Source: Bacteroidales bacterium (GTDB taxonomy: Bacteria > Bacteroidota > Bacteroidia > Bacteroidales > UBA12077). Taken from it: a stretch of DNA of 64,000 bases. Shown piece by piece: positions 60,782 to 64,000 of this stretch (position 1 is its first letter; every line of letters starts with the position of its first letter). The notes beneath the pieces were generated by a model. The model searched no databases, was not told where the DNA came from, and saw only the letters and a program-made list of their open reading frames with translations. The stretch covers positions 577,085-641,084 of the forward strand of contig JAEINU010000002.1 in the NCBI GenBank assembly GCA_016342685.1. Direction: 5' to 3'. The position numbers and the translations under genes were made by a program.

Positions 60782-63700
60782 TTAGAATTCGATGTTAATT
60801 TTAAATCCATAAGTTTTAATTGGCGGAGCCTCCATATATCCACCTAAACCAACAGCATTAGCAGATACATTAGCACCACCTCTACTTGTTTGTGTCTTAA
60901 ATTCAGGATCACCAAATCTGTTTTCTTCAGGTAACCATGTCCATGGATTTGTTGCAACTATACCAATTACAGCTTTTGTAAGAGGTGTTTTTCCTAAAAT
61001 AGATTTAGGTAACTCGTAGCTTAAAGATAATTCTCTTACTTTAAGAGCTGTAGCATCTTTTACATAATTAGATTTTACTTCTGAATAAGTATCTGTCCAA
61101 TATGATTGGTTACCTCCAGAAATAGGAATGTTTGTATTTTCCACATAAACCCCTGGGCTTGTTTCAATCACTGAATTAGGAACTACAAAATCTTGTCTGT
61201 TTGCAGAAACACTAGCAATTGATCTTCCAGTAAATTCCATTACATCTGAACCTTGTTCATAATAAACATGTCCTGTTCTGTAATCCATAGTTCCAGATAA
61301 GGTTAATCCTTTATACTTGAATGATGAAGTTAATCCAAGTATATAATCAGGAGTAGTTTTACCCATGTTTTTAAGTCCATCTTGAGTTGTTGGATTACCA
61401 CTTACAGGATCAATGATGATTCTTCCTTGAGGATCTCTTGCGTAATCATTTGCTTTAAGTTGAGGAAATGCCTCGCCTTTAACAGCATAAATACCAAATT
61501 GACCAGTATTGTATACAGAAACCTCGTCTAAACCATCATAAATCTCATTAACAACAGTTTCGTTTGCGAAATAATTTGCACTTAATTCCCATTCAAAATC
61601 TTTTGTTTTAACTACAGTTCCTGATAAAGTTAATTCAAAACCAGTACTTTCTAGTTCACCAATATTAGTTAAATATGCTACAGCACCAGATGCATTCGAA
61701 GGTGTAGTAGAAGTAATTAAATCTGAAGTTATAGTTTTAAACCAAGCAAAATCCAAAGAAGCTCGTCCTTGCAAGAAACCTAAGTTTAAACCAACCTCAG
61801 TAGTATTTAATTTTTCTTTGGTAATATTAGCATCTACTGCAGTTCTTGCTTGATAAAATGAGTTAATATCTGCATATGGGAATCCATCTTCTTGGTAAAA
61901 TCTCTCATTCATTTGATATATTCCAAGATCATTATAAACAGTAGAATTACCAAAAGTTACCTTTGCAAAAGTTAAAATATCACCTGTTTTTAGTACTTCA
62001 AATGCATCAGATGCAACAAACGATACGTTTACTCCTGGATAGAAATAACTTCTATCATCAGTTCCTAAAGTAGATGTCCAGTCGTAACGACCTGTTAAGT
62101 TTAAGAAAACATAATTTTTATAAGAGAATGTGAAATCACCATAATATCCAAAAGTTCTTTTTTGTTCTTCATTTACGAACGTTTCTGGAGTTCCAGTTCC
62201 GTTAGAAATATCATAAAAACCAGGAATACTTAAGTTATTTGCTCTAATATAGTTGAAGTAGTACTTATAAGAAGTTGTAGTACCACCAACAATAGCTTTT
62301 AAATTAAAGTCCTCATAAAAATCAAAGCTTCCAGTTGCAATCGCATCAGCTATATATGATTCAGTTTTATACTGAGTATCTTCAACAAAAGAACTAATAG
62401 CATCCATAGAAGATTTATAATCTGCACTGTATGTTTGAGCAGCTCTCCAATTCTTACCATTACCCCAAGTATTATTCATAGATCCTCTTGCTATGAAATT
62501 GATATTCTCAGTAATTTCATAGTTTATGCTAAAGTTTCCAGTTACACGATTAGAATAATCAACATTTCTGTTAGTTCCAATTGCCCAATAAGGATTTTGA
62601 TAATATCCATTGTAATAGTTATCAGCATAACCATAGCTTAATGGGTCTTCCCAATTACTATATTTAGATAATGGAACATTTCCTGATGTATTTAAAACAA
62701 ACCAATACAATGGACGATCTTGATGACCAATTGTACTACCAGCAACATCAGTCTTATCAGTTAAATAGTTAAATTTAACAGCCATTTCAATTTTACCAAT
62801 TTTTTTACTGGCATTGATTCTTAAAGTATTTCTTCTATACTCATCATTAGGAACGATACCTTCAGTTCTTTTGTCGCCAAATGACGCATAAAACTTACTA
62901 TCATCGGTTCCACCTTGCATATAGATTGTATTCGTTAGGTTACTTCCTTTTTCAAAAAAATCTAAAAGATTATTTTCTACAGGAGCATAAGGAACCATTT
63001 GATTTGCTACACCATAATCAGAAGCAAAAGAAGGTCCAATCTGACGTAATTGACCATCATAACGAGGTCCCCAGTTTGTATTTTCAATAGGGTTGTATTC
63101 ACCTTCCCAACCTGTACCATATTCGGACTGGAAGTCTGGCATATAAGCTACCTCAGTTATTGTGTAAGCTGAGTTAATACCAACAGTAAATTTATCTGCA
63201 CCTTTACCAGATTTAGTTGTAACGATAACAGCACCATTACTACCACTAGAACCGTAAAGCACAGCAGCATTTGCACCTTTAAGGATGTTAATAGTTTCAA
63301 TGTCATTTGGATTTAAATCATCAAATGCACCTGTTGAAGCAACAGAACCATCAATTACAATTAATGCACTATTACTTTTAGAGATAGAACGCATACCTCT
63401 TAATAAAATCTGGCTATTAGGATTAACACCGTTATCCTGAACGTTAATCTGCAAACCTGCAACCTTACCAGCTAAAGCTGAAGCAGCTCTGTCTGGAGAA
63501 GCTTGTAATAATTCTTCACCTGTAACTCGCTCTGTTTGATAAGCTACCTCTCTCTTTTCTCTTTTAATACCAAAAGCAGTTACTACTACTTGTTCCATTT
63601 CTAGAACATCTGCTTCCATTTGTACATCAATTACTGATTGACCATTGATAGCAACCTCTGTCTTCTTCATACCAACAAAACTGAATTCTAATACTTCAGC

Positions 63701-63901
63701 GCTGTTAGGTATAGTTAAAGAGTACTTACCATCTATGTCAGTAGTAGTACCAATAGTAGCGTTACCTTTTACTACAACCGATACTCCAGGTATAGATAAA
63801 CCGTCTTCAACGCCGGTTACGGTACCCGTAATTTGCATCTGTGCCGCCGCTTGAAAACCAACAAACAGCAAGAATGCAAGAAAAATTGTTACTTTTTTCA
63901 T
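60782..63901 (-). CDS. SusC/RagA-family TonB-linked outer-membrane transporter
   Basis: A 1039-residue TonB-dependent transporter. A signal peptide (to about residue 20, ending FQAAA) is followed by a carboxypeptidase-regulatory-like domain (about 25-100, TGTVTGVEDGLSIPGVSVVV), the TonB-box-like EMEQVVVTAFG near 103-113, the plug (about 120-235, IDGSVASTGAFDDLNPNDIE and LYGSSGSNGAVIVTT), and a 22-stranded barrel with a C-terminal aromatic (YGFKINIEF). It brings its substrate into the periplasm with energy from TonB/ExbBD. The ATG at 63901 is well placed. It is the first gene of the operon. No regulator or enzyme gene is visible beside it. Confidence 0.95.
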   Translation of the reverse strand: MKKVTIFLAFLLFVGFQAAAQMQITGTVTGVEDGLSIPGVSVVVKGNATIGTTTDIDGKYSLTIPNSAEVLEFSFVGMKKTEVAINGQSVIDVQMEADVLEMEQVVVTAFGIKREKREVAYQTERVTGEELLQASPDRAASALAGKVAGLQINVQDNGVNPNSQILLRGMRSISKSNSALIVIDGSVASTGAFDDLNPNDIETINILKGANAAVLYGSSGSNGAVIVTTKSGKGADKFTVGINSAYTITEVAYMPDFQSEYGTGWEGEYNPIENTNWGPRYDGQLRQIGPSFASDYGVANQMVPYAPVENNLLDFFEKGSNLTNTIYMQGGTDDSKFYASFGDKRTEGIVPNDEYRRNTLRINASKKIGKIEMAVKFNYLTDKTDVAGSTIGHQDRPLYWFVLNTSGNVPLSKYSNWEDPLSYGYADNYYNGYYQNPYWAIGTNRNVDYSNRVTGNFSINYEITENINFIARGSMNNTWGNGKNWRAAQTYSADYKSSMDAISSFVEDTQYKTESYIADAIATGSFDFYEDFNLKAIVGGTTTSYKYYFNYIRANNLSIPGFYDISNGTGTPETFVNEEQKRTFGYYGDFTFSYKNYVFLNLTGRYDWTSTLGTDDRSYFYPGVNVSFVASDAFEVLKTGDILTFAKVTFGNSTVYNDLGIYQMNERFYQEDGFPYADINSFYQARTAVDANITKEKLNTTEVGLNLGFLQGRASLDFAWFKTITSDLITSTTPSNASGAVAYLTNIGELESTGFELTLSGTVVKTKDFEWELSANYFANETVVNEIYDGLDEVSVYNTGQFGIYAVKGEAFPQLKANDYARDPQGRIIIDPVSGNPTTQDGLKNMGKTTPDYILGLTSSFKYKGLTLSGTMDYRTGHVYYEQGSDVMEFTGRSIASVSANRQDFVVPNSVIETSPGVYVENTNIPISGGNQSYWTDTYSEVKSNYVKDATALKVRELSLSYELPKSILGKTPLTKAVIGIVATNPWTWLPEENRFGDPEFKTQTSRGGANVSANAVGLGGYMEAPPIKTYGFKINIEF

Positions 63902-63954
63902 AGATAAAAATTTTAATGGTTAATTTTTAGGAATTAATTTGATCGGAACTATAT

Positions 63955-63970
63955 ACATAATTAATTATGT
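63955..63970. promoter_or_regulatory. Perfect 16-bp palindrome upstream of the SusCD operon
   Basis: ACATAATTAATTATGT is an exact palindrome 53 bp before the SusC start. Beside it, CACCG and CGGTG-type words (63971-63992) form a small hairpin on the minus strand. It may be a regulator site or the tail of an upstream gene's terminator. Confidence 0.4.
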
Positions 63971-64000
63971 CACCGTATTGTTCTCGGTGCCAAAATCGGG

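Overview
The window comes from a low-GC member of the Bacteroidota, most likely a free-living or marine member of the Bacteroidales/Marinilabiliales side. The evidence is a SusC/SusD pair with companion lipoproteins, a PorT-type type IX secretion gene beside ubiE, a very large secreted protein with a type IX C-terminal sorting domain, a lipoprotein TamA homologue (TamL type), a 287-residue RpoD without region 1.1, a Rho with a long charged linker, and -7 boxes of the Bacteroidota form TAnnTTTG. NifJ, methylglyoxal synthase and a carboxyltransferase-like protein suggest fermentative or facultatively anaerobic carbon metabolism. The window is almost wholly chromosomal housekeeping and envelope DNA. 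I see no intact insertion sequence, prophage, CRISPR array, rRNA or tRNA. One structured RNA gene is present, the small SRP RNA on the minus strand near 28.1 kb.

Layout. 0-14 kb: a sodium symporter cut by the left edge, class II aldolase, TamL, a SpoU-type RNA methyltransferase, the purL-ubiE-porT run, an SDR oxidoreductase, an exported Ntn-hydrolase, a small unknown gene, a second Omp85 barrel and a nitroreductase. 14-26 kb: the giant secreted protein, ComEC, the trkA-trkH-pnuC run and a YciO/Sua5-type protein. 26-36 kb: a transaldolase-like aldolase, a two-gene HTH plus SLOG (molybdenum-carrier-like) operon with a repeat cluster in its promoter region, the SRP RNA, DUF4199 plus a glycosyltransferase, a luxC-like/miaA/NUDIX/glycosyltransferase run, the DUF2752/CCC-motif pair, and an acylphosphatase/radical-SAM/MEMO run. 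36-49 kb: an ABC permease, a SiaC-like protein, GAPDH, an envelope protein, two tandem tiny lipoproteins not described by ordinary annotation, a 1101-residue BNR/VPS10-like exported protein, ruvX-def, a carboxyltransferase-like protein with a degenerate biotinyl domain, mgsA and a dihydroorotate dehydrogenase-like protein. 49-64 kb: a PKD lipoprotein, nifJ, rho divergent from rpoD, rpe, and a four-gene SusCD-type uptake operon that starts at the right edge.

Most transcription units end in clear intrinsic terminators, which helps define operons. At least five genes (tamL, porT, the second Omp85 gene, the NUDIX gene and ruvX) have no usable ATG and appear to start at TTG. No single strikingly new system is evident. 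The best candidates for something undescribed are the HTH-SLOG operon with its operator-like repeats, the pair of 40-residue CPAY lipoproteins, and the carboxyltransferase-like protein whose carrier domain has lost its biotinylation lysine.
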